A stretch of DNA of 64,000 bases from Zingiber officinale (taxonomy: Eukaryota; Streptophyta; Magnoliopsida; Zingiberales; Zingiberaceae). Shown piece by piece: positions 11,137-22,578 of the stretch. The notes beneath the pieces were generated by a model that worked only from the letters and a program-made list of their open reading frames with translations, had not been told where the DNA came from and searched no databases. The DNA lies in NCBI RefSeq assembly GCF_018446385.1, contig NC_055990.1:27675891-27739890 (forward strand), given 5' to 3'. A program made the position numbers and the translations under genes. The first letter of the stretch is position 1; every line of letters starts with the position of its first letter.

Positions 11137-14100
11137 CTAATTGTAAAGGGTCTTGGCCATCTGAACCCTCTGCGTCCTGCTTTTCATCTTAAATTGTTTT
11201 TCTTCACCCTTCTCGTTTTTTGTAATCGCTTTGGCTACGCGTTTAAGTTTCCGGAGGTTCTTGGATCTCGTCACTCGTCCAGCTTTCTTGATCTTCCTGA
11301 TTCCAGCCAGCATGGGGCAAGACAGGAGAAATCACAAATGAGAAAGATTCAAAATGGTAACGAGCTAATGATATCTTCAAAAAGAAAGAGCAGCATAAGG
11401 AAAATAGAATCATTATATTGAATTATTACAACTAAGAATAGGAAACGGAATCATTTGAGAAAAATAGCAGCATAAGGAAAACTTGAGTAATAAGCCAATT
11501 TCTGCTGAGGTGAGCCACCAACCGCTTGTGCCACATGGACATAACTTCCTCAACTTACAAAACTGTCATGTCCAAGTGTCTTTGGCTTCCATTGGCTCCA
11601 TGCCAAGTGGCAACCTATGCATGATAAATAGGCATGGTGGGTTCATTGGCAAGGCATCCAAGAGGGAGTGCCAAGAGAGTGCCAAAGGTGCAAGGGTGTG
11701 CCTAAGGAGTGTGCATTGTGAGCAAATTCGTGGGGAGTTTGCGAAGGCAAATTCTTGGATGCCTTGCCAATGAACCCACCATGCTTATTTATCATGTATA
11801 GGCGGCGGTTACAAAGGAGGTTACGTGGTGGTTACACCAACCACTTGTGCCACATGGACATAACTTCCTCAACTTACAAAACCGCCATGTCCAAGTGTCT
11901 TTGGCTTCCATTGGCTCCATGCCAAGTGGCAGCCTGCACCCATGTGCTTGCTCCATCATAATGCTGCATTGGATCCACGCCAAGTGTCAGCATGTTCCGC
12001 TTGTGCTTCGCCCCATGGCTTCACCGCATTGGTCCACGCCAAGTGTCAATCCGCACCCCTTGTGCTTGACCACGTCCTGGCTTTGTTGGCACCCACGAAC
12101 AGTCCATCTGTCCGCCCAGTGTTCGCACAACGGCTCCAAGTCTTCGGCACCACGAATAGTCCATCTGTCCACCTTTGGCACCACGGGCAGTTCATCTATC
12201 CGCACCACGAACAGTCCACCTGTCCGCGTTTCTCCATGGCTCCGCTTCTTTGGCCCCGCGCCAAAGCATGTTTGCACGTCAAGTGCTCGGCCCACGGCTC
12301 CGTCTCTTTGGCCCCGCGCCAAAGCATGTTTGCACACCAAGTGCTCGGCCCACGGCTCGATCTCTTTGGCACCACGAACAAGTCCCGTCTGCTCGCTTCC
12401 TTGGCGCCACGAGCAAGTCCCTCTGCCCGCACCTTCGTTGCCATAGACAAGTCCGTCTGTCTACTCCGTCAGTAACACGAGCAATCCATTTGCCCGCACA
12501 ACGGACAAGTCCCGTCTGTCCGCCTTTGCTGCTTCGGCATGCCCAGCACACATGCCTTGCTCGCCACAATGCCAAGTCTGCCACATGCACGACTTGGGCT
12601 TGGGTAGCACCCCGCGTGCTACCGTATCTGCAACATCGACATGGCTTGTGCACAGCCACGCCCGGATCATTGCCAAGCCTTGCTCAACTAAGGCTTGGGC
12701 TTTGGACAGCCCCATGCTGCTGCTCCACTGGCCGCTTGGCATGTCTAGCATACATGCCACGCCCGCTTCGCTGCTAAGTCCGCCTCCTGCAAACTTAGTC
12801 TTGGACAGCGCCCCGCGCACTGCCAATCTGCTCCTTGGCATGACTTTCGCCCATGCCACGCATGCTGGTTTGCCAAGTCCGCCTCCTGCAGACTTGGGTT
12901 TGGACAGTGCCCCGCGCACTGCCAATCTGCTGCTTGGCATGGCCTGCACCCATGCCATGTTTGCTGTTTTGCCAAGTCTTCCTCATGTAAGACTTGGGCT
13001 TGGGCAGCCCCGCGCCGTCGCTTGGCTTGGCATGCCTTGCGCGCATGCCACGCCTTGAATATTTGCCAAGTCTGCCTCCTGCCATACTTGGGCTTGGACA
13101 GCCCCGCGCCGCCCAAATGCTCCGCCCTTGGCATGTGCCCTGCGCACATGCCCAATAGGCTGGATCAAGGAGCAACGAGCCAATCCTTCATGTCCAACCT
13201 AGCCGCCAAACTTAAGGGGGTAACAAACCACCCCCACCCGATGAAGTCGACGCCCTCGTCGAACACTTCCGTTGGCGGGCCTCCTTCTTTGGCATCGTCC
13301 CCTTGACTTTGCCAACCTGCTCTAGTATACCTCCACGTTTCCTTCATTTTTGTTAGCATCAAAACCAACAATTGAATTCAGCAAATGTAAAGGATTAACC
13401 AAAGCAGCAACTTCCTCTTCGTGGCACTCCTCGTTCTCTACTGCCAAGAGAACATTTAACTTCTCTCGCTTGGGGCACTCCTGCACCAAGTGAGGCCCGT
13501 TGCATAGAAAACAGCCTTGACTCTTCAAGTTGTTGTTTCCTTGGGCTACAGAATGATCCTTCCCGCCATTCCGCCGACTGCTAGCCGCATCTTTCTTTCG
13601 TTCCACCTCCTTCGCCTTTCGATTCTTCATGACTTTGGGAGGGGAAGAAGTCTCCAAACTCTCCTTGTTGGAGTGAAAATTGGCCAAGGCATCCGCAGCA
13701 ATGAAAGCACCAGGAAGATCCCGCACATTCTGCCTTCGAAGTTCAATTTGCGCCCACGGTTGCAAACCGTATAGAAAGTTGTAAAGTTTGTCCTCCTCGG
13801 ACATGTTGGAAATATCCAACATCAAGGAAGTAAATTCCTTGACATAGTCTCAAACAGCTTTTAGCTAAGTTTTATGCTTAGAAATCAAGCACACTCAACT
13901 ATCAGCTTCTTTTGATCTCACCATAAGTGTTGGTTACTTTTGAGACACTTTTAGACTAAAATTTCTTTGCTCAAAACCAGAACATGCAGGTTTCACTAGA
14001 AAAAGTACCTACCTAAATGGGGTTTCAATTCTTTCTATCAACATATTTACGATGGATGATCACTCTCTAAAATGGAATTACAGATAATTATTACCGCATC

Positions 14101-15360
14101 TTGTAATCTGAGAAAGTTCACTGTAGTCTTCTTCTATTTATATTGGAAAAAAAAACACAATTAGCTGGACCGAACTAAACTTGTAAGTAAACTTGTATTA
14201 ACATTACGCTAAGAAATGACAATTATCAAAGTTAACCATAAACAGCAGGAGGAACAAGATCAAAGGATGAAAACAATTTTTAGTGGCCACTCAGGATCAA
14301 TTGTCAAACATTGTATCAACAACTTTCAAGATTATATCTAAGAATACAAATAATATAAAGACCTTATGTTTTTTATGATGTTTTTAGAACACAGCCGGAT
14401 ACAGAATGAACTTGAAGGGAAATGCAGGAAAGCTTTGGATATTAAGCGTCATGGCATGGTCACACGTCAAAGGAGATTGAATTTGAGAGAATACAAGAAC
14501 AAGTATAGCAGTAGCACTAATATATCTGACATTAAGCTCTAAATTTGAGAGAATACACGAACAAGTATAGCAGTAGGCCAGGAGCATTAATATATCTGAT
14601 ATTAAGCTCTAAATTTGAGAGAATACAAGAACAAGTATAGCAGTAGCACTAATATATCTGACATTAAGCTGTAAATAAATTAGAAAATACAACATGAGCC
14701 AATAGCGAACATGGCCATTAACACACTAACAAGCTTCTTTCATCACTTCAGATTGTAAAAACTGCAAGGAACAGGAATAGCAATGAGCATAAGGACTAAC
14801 AAGTCTAAAACTTATTAAATTGCTGGTCAAACAATGTTTAGTTTATAAAAAATGAGTTCATAAACAAGAAAAAGTTGCTCAAACCCTAATATTTATCCTA
14901 AATGCTTTCATATTTTCATCTTTACATTACTGCTTATAGTTCATAACCAGTAAATTCAAAACATGTTTTATGATAAATACAAGAACATGAGACAAGAAAA
15001 TTTTGGTAGAATCAACATGAAAAAGGGAGAATTAGAAAAATCCAATCCAAATTCGAAAATTGAAGCAAAACAAAAAAAAACTTTCATTCTGAGGTGTTGC
15101 TAACCTGTCGATGGCACCAATGAATGAATTTGAATTTTTCCCCTCGGACGTATCCATTTCTGTAATCGATTAACAAGAGACGAGAATGAGAAGGAAAAAA
15201 AAAACTAAATTGACTGCAAATAGAGTAGAACTGAGACAATGCACGAGTACAGACGTTGAGGAGCATCTGTGACTGCATCAGTGGAGACGTCGATCGACAT
15301 GGCTCCGTCCTTGTTTAAATCGTTCTTGTTCTTGCCCCTCTTGTTGCGGTTCTTCGCCAT
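11137..15360 (-). CDS. Small basic, probably nucleolar protein (106 aa, three exons)
   Basis: Exon 1 (15360-15255) starts MAKNRNKRGKNKND, exon 2 (15159-15105) carries MDTSEGKNSNSF, and exon 3 (11296-11137) ends KSRTQRVQMAKTLYN and a stop. The splice sites are GT-AG and phases fit exactly, giving 107 codons including the stop. The N-terminus is a lysine/arginine tail, and the last half is a very basic helix-rich segment (KIKKAGRVTRSKNLRKLKRV). I recognise this as a conserved small plant protein without assigned function; the charge suggests nuclear or nucleolar location. The promoter has site II and telo-box elements typical of ribosome-biogenesis and translation genes, which supports but does not prove that role. 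Intron 2 is about 3.8 kb and full of transposon debris. Start chosen because it is the first ATG of the conserved N-terminus. Confidence 0.75.
11500..11962. repeat. Duplicated segment with a 42-base inverted repeat
   Basis: About 120 bases starting ccaaccgcttgtgccacatg near 11518 recur near 11838. Between the copies, 11621-11662 and 11754-11795 are inverted copies of each other with a single mismatch, separated by 91 bases, so the transcript could form a long hairpin. This lies in intron 2 of the small basic protein gene. Confidence 0.75.
12230..13180. repeat. GC-rich degenerate tandem repeats
   Basis: Several imperfect repeats: units around ggccccgcgccaaagcatg near 12255 and 12315, and units of about 95-110 bases with tgccaagtc, tgcctcctgc, cttgggcttggacag and cccatgcca recurring from about 12560 to 13100. 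The base composition makes long spurious open frames in all six frames. I take this as the non-coding 3' part of the Gypsy derivative whose gag fragment follows at 13322. Confidence 0.7.
13175..13860 (-). pseudogene. Gypsy gag fragment joined to post-pol sequence
   Basis: The open frame 13322-13825 on the minus strand carries a retrotransposon gag domain end (FLYGLQPWAQIELRRQNV) and a zinc knuckle, CFLCNGPHLVQEC, followed by KREKLN, as in plant Gypsy gag proteins. Directly after it the frame runs into a stretch resembling the region normally found behind pol (around 13180-13320), so protease, reverse transcriptase and integrase are missing. Upstream it breaks off near 13855. A deletion derivative on the same strand as the host gene, inside its intron. 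Confidence 0.65.
14479..14675. repeat. Three tandem copies of a 62-70 bp unit
   Basis: The unit with atttgagagaatacaagaac, aagtatagcagtag and atatatctgacattaagct occurs three times with few changes; the middle copy has an extra gccagga. Within intron 2 of the small basic protein gene. Confidence 0.85.
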
Positions 15361-15383
15361 GGCGGTAGATTGGAGGCTGGCTT

Positions 15384-15480
15384 CTAGGGTTTCTTCGCGT
15401 AGCACACAACACCGCAGCAACGGGATAAAGTGTTATATAGAAGCCCATTAAGGCCCAAAACATGATACTTTGGCCCACCA
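15384..15480 (-). promoter_or_regulatory. Promoter with site II motifs, TATA box and telo-box
   Basis: Reading the minus strand toward the ATG at 15360 there are two TGGGCC motifs (near 15472-15478 and 15452-15457), an ATGGGCTT motif (15440-15448), a ctatataac TATA-like box (15431-15440) and aaaccctag (15384-15392). Site II plus telo-box is a known combination in promoters of plant ribosomal-protein and ribosome-biogenesis genes, bound by TCP and telo-box factors. Motifs are seen; function is inferred. Confidence 0.6.
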
Positions 15481-17640
15481 AATTTAGAAAGCCTGGCCGT
15501 TGTATTTGTCTTAAAATAAATCAACAATTATATGTACTATTTTGTCTTTAAGATGTTGACTTTGAAAAAAAAAATTCTCTTAACTTTTTTTGTTTCTTTT
15601 TGTTTGCTTTTTTGTCCATTCAGGTTTCCATATCTTACAACACAACTAATTTAAAAATATACAACATTTTTTCTAATTTATCCACTGGGTAAATCTGAAA
15701 GTACAAATGGCCTTACAGATAGAAACTTAATTATCCCACTAGTTTAAACATGGTGCTCATTGGTTTTGAAATTCGAACCTTCGGTGCATAAGATATTCAT
15801 TGGGTGTCTTACCGTTCCGTCATGCTCGGGGCTCTAATATCTTTCGTTGATGATAAAAGATGAAGGCGTTATCTTAGTGGCCCCTTTAGGACGAGCCATA
15901 CACTTTGGAAGAGGATAAATCACATTGATTTATCCAACCTTAATTTAGCGGCTTTCCTAGATAGAGGGATGAGATAATTTGAAACAGTATTTATATATGT
16001 CAGAAATCAAATCATATTTATCTAATAACAGAGGTATAAGGGCTTTATTTGATATAGATGAGATTAAGGTTATATTTGACATTTAAATCTTGGGCTTACA
16101 CTATAATTGGATTACATGTTGAAATTTTATTCTTTTATTATTAAAATGGTATTAAATAAAATAATTAATTTTTGTAATGCAATCAAGATTAAATTATAAG
16201 ACTGGTTATCCCTGACCAAATATAGTCTCATTACAACACACTTTATGAAAGAAAAAAATTGACATTGACATCACATAAAATAATTAATTTTGTAATACAA
16301 TCAAGATTAAATTATAAGACTGATTATCCCTACCCAAATATAGTCTCATTACAACACACTTTATGAAAAAAATTGGCATTAAAGGAGAAGCTTCCTACTC
16401 CACCACTAATGCATATTGATTGGGGGTGCATAGCATGTTAGGGTTATGATTACAAACGGATTGAGCAACAGTTGAAACGATTAATCTCTACTGATACGAT
16501 GAAATAGTAAGGCTTGAATTCCAATTCAGTTGACCTAAAAAATACTAGGTTAATAAATTGACTATTTTAATAGTTAGTAAAAATTTTCTCCAAAAATTAA
16601 TCGACATAAATTGAATCCGTAAGTAAAAAAAAATAAAATATTTAAACACTGAATTTTAGTTTTAAATAGAATAAATATTTTAGTGGTTCTGAGTATCTAT
16701 AAATTAGACTTCAAATTTATTCAAAACTAAAGAAAAAAATATCTAGCTTCAAAATTAGTCCACTAAAATTCAGACATTTAAATTATTAAAAAATAATTGA
16801 ATCAATTAATTTTCCGATAGAATCACTAATTTAATACCAAACTAGTAAATTAAGTAGTAAGTAGTTGAATTTAATTCATATAAACTTTATTAAAACAAAA
16901 CTTAGATAATTACCAAATAATTTAGTTTACTATCCTAAACAAGACAGCCTACCACAATAGTTTCAGAAATCTCCACACTTTTGGAATCAATTTATTTGAT
17001 TGCCTTATTTAGTAAAATATTAATATAATAAAAAATAGGTCAATTTCACATTCTCAACATATTATTAATAATATAAATATATAAAATGCATCTTATAAAA
17101 AAAAATTGGCTTATATAATATCATAAATGTACAGTGAGTATTTATTTTAAGCAGAAAACTAAAGAAATAAAATTGTAATTATACCTTTATATAAATAATA
17201 AAAAAACCCACTAATTATTTCTTAATAGGAAAATCAAGGGCAATTTAGTCATTCCGCTGTACTGCTAATTGGTTGGAGCGTTGAAGTTCGAAACCAGGCG
17301 AAGCCAGTTAGAAAAAAAAAAACCATCCTATTCACTAATAATAACGAACGTATCTGTAGTCTTTGTGCCTAATGGCTCAATCGTACTTTTTGAGAATGTT
17401 TAGGGTTTTTAATTCTATCGGCCATTTTCTTTTCTCTTAAAAAAAAAAAATTGATGACAAAAGATGAATACGTGCTCCTGCCAATCAGTCTCAGGATCAA
17501 CATGGAGGAGATAAATCACGGACGATTACTAGTCTTTGGAATAATGACTAACACATAAAGAAAATATTTATCTCAATTTTACCAAGATTCGAATCCCAAA
17601 TTTCATTAATAACAACACCTCATGTGTTAGCCTTAAAAAA
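15481..17640. other. AT-rich intergenic region
   Basis: Apart from the duplication at 16150-16375 I see no gene or clear transposon here. Part of 15960-16100, with repeated ttatttgatatagatgag-like motifs, may be MITE-derived. Confidence 0.5.
16150..16375. repeat. Tandem duplication of about 100 bp
   Basis: A segment with aataattaattttgtaat, caatcaagattaaattataa and atatagtctcattacaaca occurs at about 16154-16249 and again at about 16272-16368 with a few substitutions. Confidence 0.85.
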
Positions 17641-18021
17641 AAAAACAAATGTAACGACGAGAGAGAGAGAGAATTTGCCTGGAAATTTGAATCTTCCGTG
17701 GATCAGAGTTTTTTTTTTTTTTTTTGTTTCCATTGGGAGATCGCGGCTGTATGTGAAGCCCATTATCCTCGTCGGGTGGTAGAAATGAAGATTAGGGTCG
17801 TGATTATGAATTGAGTTGGAGTGATCGCTTTTCTTTTTTGGCCGCCGAATATTGTGGGAGAAGCAGATGCTTAAAGGAAAGATTTTTCAGTTTTTTGGGG
17901 GATTACAGTTGAGTTAGCCACCTCTTTCCCTGCTGAATCGGACCAGAATGGGGCGAGGTTCGGAAAGATGGCTGCTTTTGAGTTTTGACTATGGAGTCAT
18001 AGGAGATCAGGAGTGGTTTGT

Positions 18022-18415
18022 ATGATGTCGTCAACTGGCGCAATGGATGGCGACGGGTTCGGTCGGAGCACTCTGAGGTGATGCTGGATTCTATCAGGCA
18101 GAGGGATGAGCAGCCTAGGGATTTACCGCCAGTTTTGCCCGTTCGGCCAACCTCGAGGGGTCGCCTGCTCACTTCAAGGAGGCCCATGTCTGTAATGCCT
18201 AATTACGAAGACGTCGGTCCAAGAAGGTTAGAGGAGAAGGAAAAGGAGCGTACAGTTAGGAATGATAAGGATGTGGTGCTTAAAAGTGGAATTTTTGGCA
18301 GCAAGAGGATAACGAGGTCAGAGAGGATGGATGGATCTCCCTGTTTAGGAGTTCCAGAACTTAACAAGTTATGAGAAAAGGGTGCAGGTTTCCAATGTTT
18401 CAGCACTTATGCCAG
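18022..18415 (+). pseudogene. Class VIII myosin, N-terminal coding exon, frameshifted
   Basis: From the ATG at 18022 the frame gives a short N-terminus, then after a one-base loss near 18072-18080 the family stretch MLDSIRQRDEQPRDLPP followed by PVRPTSRGRLLTSRRP, a charged region, and FGSKRITRSERMDGSP. This is the N-terminal extension of plant class VIII myosins (ATM1/ATM2 type), which are actin motors at plasmodesmata and the plasma membrane. A second frameshift near 18350-18370 precedes SYEKRVQVSN and a plausible donor at 18415/18416. No motor domain follows before the transposon at 19227. With the C-terminal relics at 57349-58879 it marks a myosin gene destroyed by deletion and transposon insertion. 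Confidence 0.75.
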
Positions 18416-19226
18416 GTAAAATGTTGGAATATGGCGATACCAACGCAATAGAGGTAATCCCTGGCTGCCCATGTTGAACATGAACTAAGTGCAAGATAGC
18501 ATAGTAGATATAACATTCAAAAGCCATGTGTTCAGAGTTATTTCTTCGCTGATTGACCCCTTTTTTGTTCATTATTTTGTCACTTGGAGTTTCAGCTATG
18601 CTCTATTCGTTGGGCTAATCCCAATTAAGTCTTCTCATAATAGACTTTGGCATCAATAAAATTTTATCATCTTAATTTGCATAGTGTAGGTTATGGACAC
18701 CATTAGAGTGATCTCAACCACCATCAGTAGTAATCTTTGTCATATTTTGTTGTTAAAAGTGGCACAAGGTATGAAAGTGGCTAAACAACGTGCCTTGTGG
18801 ATCTAGTTGGCCAGAGTAGGTGTTACTTTTCCGTTGTTTGCACTGTGAGGCCTCCTTCTGGAGGTTAATGGGGATGATGTAAAATAGGCATCTAGTTGAA
18901 AGTTATGAAAATTCCCAGTAGCCAGGTGCTTCACAAGACTATCAATTCTGACCAACTCAAGCCTAAGGTTGGATGAAGAGCAAAATAACTTGAAGAACCT
19001 TTACCTGTATAAACCGAATCATATCTTTTCCTTTAGAAAAAGGCAACCATAAAGCATTCAGCTATAAAGTAGATAATTAGGGTATCTTTACTTTTCCTTT
19101 CTTGGTACATCATTTGAATTAGAATTGACCACTGAAAGTTTCTCTATTATTATTATTATATTCTCATATCCTTGTGTCTCCTAGATTTCGTGAATGCATT
19201 TAGATGGTAGATTTTATATTATATAT
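18416..19226. other. Remnant myosin intron sequence
   Basis: No exon of the motor domain is recognisable between the myosin N-terminal exon and the transposon edge. The last bases, tatat at 19222-19226, match the five bases after 56890 and are taken as target duplication. Confidence 0.5.
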
Positions 19227-19430
19227 TGATACAAGTTATAGCAAGCGGATCTAGAAGATGACGTGATAATCAAAGTCAAAGTCAAAGTCAAAGTTAAAGT
19301 GATGTGACGATCAAAATCAGGATAAAGGAGCCTTTCACACCTGGTTCTATTGATTACCCAACCTCAAAGTTCTCGAGTCCTGCACGAATGATCGTAAAGT
19401 AGGACGATCGTAAAGTTCTCGAGTCCTTCA
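19227..19430 (+). repeat. 5' LTR remnant of the Tat element
   Basis: About 200 bases align with 55416-55620 in the same orientation (gcaagcggat, gaagatgacgtg, ttcacacctggttctattga, aggacgatcg). Then the sequence jumps into the RNase H region, so most of the LTR, gag, protease and reverse transcriptase are deleted. Confidence 0.75.
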
Positions 19431-19439
19431 CTGAGTGAC

Positions 19440-21610
19440 TAAGTTTCAATGGGATGTTGATTGCGACAAGACGTTCAAGGAGCTGAAGAATTATTTAGCT
19501 GCTTTGCCCATATTAGCTAAATCAATAGTGGGTGAAACTTTGTGAGTTTATTTATCAGCTAATGAGCATGTTATTGGTTCAGTGTTGGTGAGGCAGGATT
19601 GAAAAGAGTAACAATCTGTATATTTTTTGAGTCATTTATTAAAAGAAGTAGAGCGTCGTTACACTGCACTCGAGAAATTAGAGTATGAATTGGTCTTAGC
19701 TGCTTGAAGGTTGTGCCCTTATTTTTTATCGCAGTCAATCATCCTATTAACTAATAGCACTTTGGGTCGAGTGCTTGTCAACCTTGAGGCATCTGGAAGA
19801 TTGATCAAATGGACAACTGAATTAGTAAGTATGACATACAATATCAACCTCGAGCAGCCATCAAAGCCTAGGCCCTAGCTGATTTCATAATAGAAATGCA
19901 AGGTCCTGAAACTGAGGAAACTTGGAAGATATATATTGATGGATCCTCTATCTAGCAGGGTAGTAGGATAGACATTCTTGTTATATCACCCAGGGAAGAT
20001 CGAATGCAATTATCTGTTCGATTAAATTATTGAGCCACTAACAATGAAATGGAATATGAGGCATTAATAGCTGGATTGCAAGCTGCACGACACGTGAGAG
20101 TTGCTTGGGTCTTAATCTATTCAGATTCTCAGCTGGCAGCTCAACAATTATCCAACAATTTTGAGATCAACAATGAATAACTCAAATTATATGCAGAGAC
20201 ATTTGATAAGTTGAAGGCTGAATTTCAAGAAGTAATTATACAGAAGATTCCTCGTTCAGACAATCAAACATTAGATGAGTTAGTTAAATTAACTTTTGCC
20301 ATAATTCCTTGGAATTTATATAAGCTTGTTGAGCAAACATTATTAGTGGTTTGCATTGAGCGCCAGACCGACCTGGAGCTACAAAGTGACTGGAGAACAC
20401 TAATCATCTTAATCTTACAGCAAGGTACTCTACCAATTGACAGGGAACAAGCACGTATGCTCGAGAAAAGGGTTGGCCGGTTCACTATGATTAGAGATCA
20501 GCTTTATAAGAGAGTCTTCTCTTGTCTTTTACTCAAGTACATTGGGCCAAATGATATGCAATATATTTTATAGGAAGCGCATCATGGTTCTTGTGATAAT
20601 CATGTAGGAGGTTGGTCTCTTGCCTGTAAAATATTATTGGTAGGGTATTTTTGGCCTACTTTACAGACTGATGTAGCTCAACTAGTAAGAACTTATTTAT
20701 CTTGTCAAAAACATCAAAACTTCTCACATCATCCAACAGAGTTGCTTAAAATCTCTATTATTTCTTGTCCGTTAGATTAATGGGGTATGGAGATAGTAGG
20801 GTCTTTTCCCTTAGCAGCCGCTTAGAAGAGATTTTTAGTGATGGTTGTGGATTATTTTTCAAAATGGTGGAAGCCGAGCCTTTAGCCAAAATAACCGAGC
20901 AAATGATTATTAAATTCTTATGACACCATATTATCTGCAGATTTGGTATTTCATATAAGCTGATTTATGATAATGGAAGACAGTTCCAAGGCAAAAGGAT
21001 TTGATAATGGTGTTTAGGATATGGTATCACGCATGCCTTCATTTCTGTGGCTTATCCATAGAACAATGGTCAGGCTGAAGTAACAAACAGAGAGATTATC
21101 AGGAGGCTTAAGACTAAATTAGATCATGTTGGAGGCAGTTGTATAGACCAATTACTTAGTGTATTATGGGCATATCGTACAACTCCCCTAGAATCGACAG
21201 ACATAACTCCTTTCCACTTGATTTACAGCGGTGAAGCAATAGTCTCAATCGATATTGGCATAGAATCTGACCGAAGACACTTATACGATGAGGATAATGC
21301 TGACCGATGTCTCATGGAGCTTGTCTTAATAGAAGAAGCGCGAGACAAGGCAGCAGCTTGACTTATATCATATCGCCAACGAATGAGGCAAACTTATAAC
21401 AGAAGAGTTATCCCTAGATTTTTTTTAGGTGGACGATTTGGTTTGGAAACGCATCAAGCTAGTTGGAGATATTAATAATTTGGAGCCAAAGTGGGGAGGA
21501 CCATACAAGGTGATACAGAAGTTTGCCTCAGACTCTTATTATCTTCAAGATGCATAAGGAAGAAATCTAGAGTGACCTTGGAGCTGCAACCATCTCGAGC
21601 TTTATAAAGG
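19440..21610 (+). pseudogene. Gypsy pol: RNase H and integrase, many stops
   Basis: Translation across frames gives in order the RT/RNase H connection (FQWDVDCDKTFKELKNYLA), an RNase H domain (NEMEYEALIAGLQAARHV followed by IYSDSQLAAQQLS, about 20040-20160), an integrase zinc-binding part (LSCQKHQNFSHHPTE, near 20700), the catalytic core (MVVDYFSKW, YDNGRQF, NNGQAEVTNREI) and the downstream ITPFHLIYSGEA and YRQRMRQTYNRRV motifs. These belong to Ty3/Gypsy pol. The longest open piece is 20211-20573. Numerous stops and frameshifts show it is long dead. No reverse transcriptase was found. Confidence 0.85.
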
Positions 21611-21724
21611 TTGACAAGTACGTTTGTAACTTACTCTTGTATTTTGTTCAATTTTTTATACACTTAATGAAAGTGCAGGCGGATTCATTTAAGAAATTTA
21701 TTTAGCATCCCGAGCAATCGGGTT

Positions 21725-22258
21725 TGATCTATACAGTCGAATGACGACTTTAAACTCTATATAGTCAAACTGCGATTTTAAACTCTATACAGTTGAACTG
21801 CGACTTTAAACGATATACAGTCGAATTGCGACTTTAAACTCTACACAGCCAAACTGCGACTTTAAACTCTATACAGTCAAACTGTAACTTTAAACTCTAC
21901 ACAGACGAAAGACGACTTTAAACTCTACCTAGTCGAACTGCGACTTTAAACTCTACACAGTTGAAAGATGACTTTAAATTTTACATAGTCGAACTGTGAC
22001 TTTAAATTTTACACAATCAAACTGCAACTTTAAACTCTACATAGTCGAATGACGACTTTAAACTCTACACAGTCGAATGACGACTTTAACTTCTATACAA
22101 TCAAACTGCGACTTTAAACTCTATATAGTTGAACTGCGACTTTAAACTCTATACAGTCAAATTACGACTTTAAACTCAATACAGTTGAACGACGACTTTA
22201 AATTTTACATAGCTGAACTGCGACTTTAAACTCTATACAGTCGAACTGTGATTTTAAA
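21725..22258. repeat. 28-bp tandem repeat array, about 19 copies
   Basis: The unit actctatacagtcgaactg plus cgactttaa repeats almost without break, with point changes (tacaca/tataca, gaatgacgac/gaactgcgac). It sits between the integrase and the antisense ORFs of the Tat element, where this lineage often carries tandem repeats. Confidence 0.9.
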
Positions 22259-22404
22259 GCCCAAGTACAAGTAATTGTGTTCTCACACCTACAAATTCCT
22301 AACCCCGGAGCAATCAGGTCGATTCCAAGCCCCCGAGCTTTGGGCCAGGTTCTAAACAAGTGTTCATTTTGGATAGATTCTAACATTAAGGGCTTATAAA
22401 TATC

Positions 22405-22578
22405 TAGTCTGTTTGTTTCGCTCGGCATTATATTCCCGTCTAGCTTATTATTCAGTCCGAGAATTCTTTATGAAAATTGCTTATAAATATCCAGTCTGTT
22501 TGTTTCGCTCGGTATTATGTTCCTGTCCGACTCATTATTCAACCCGGGAATTCTTTATGAAAATTGGTTATAAGTATT
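22405..22578. repeat. 87-bp tandem repeat, left part (two copies)
   Basis: Unit containing tgtttgtttcgctcggcatt, cgactcattattcag and gaattctttatgaaaatt. The array is cut at 22578 by the solo LTR and resumes at 25253. Confidence 0.85.

Noticed and set aside
11847..13306. Many overlapping open frames of 60-200 codons in all frames
   Set aside because: They come from GC-rich tandem repeats with few stop codons. The translations are low-complexity repeats without any domain.
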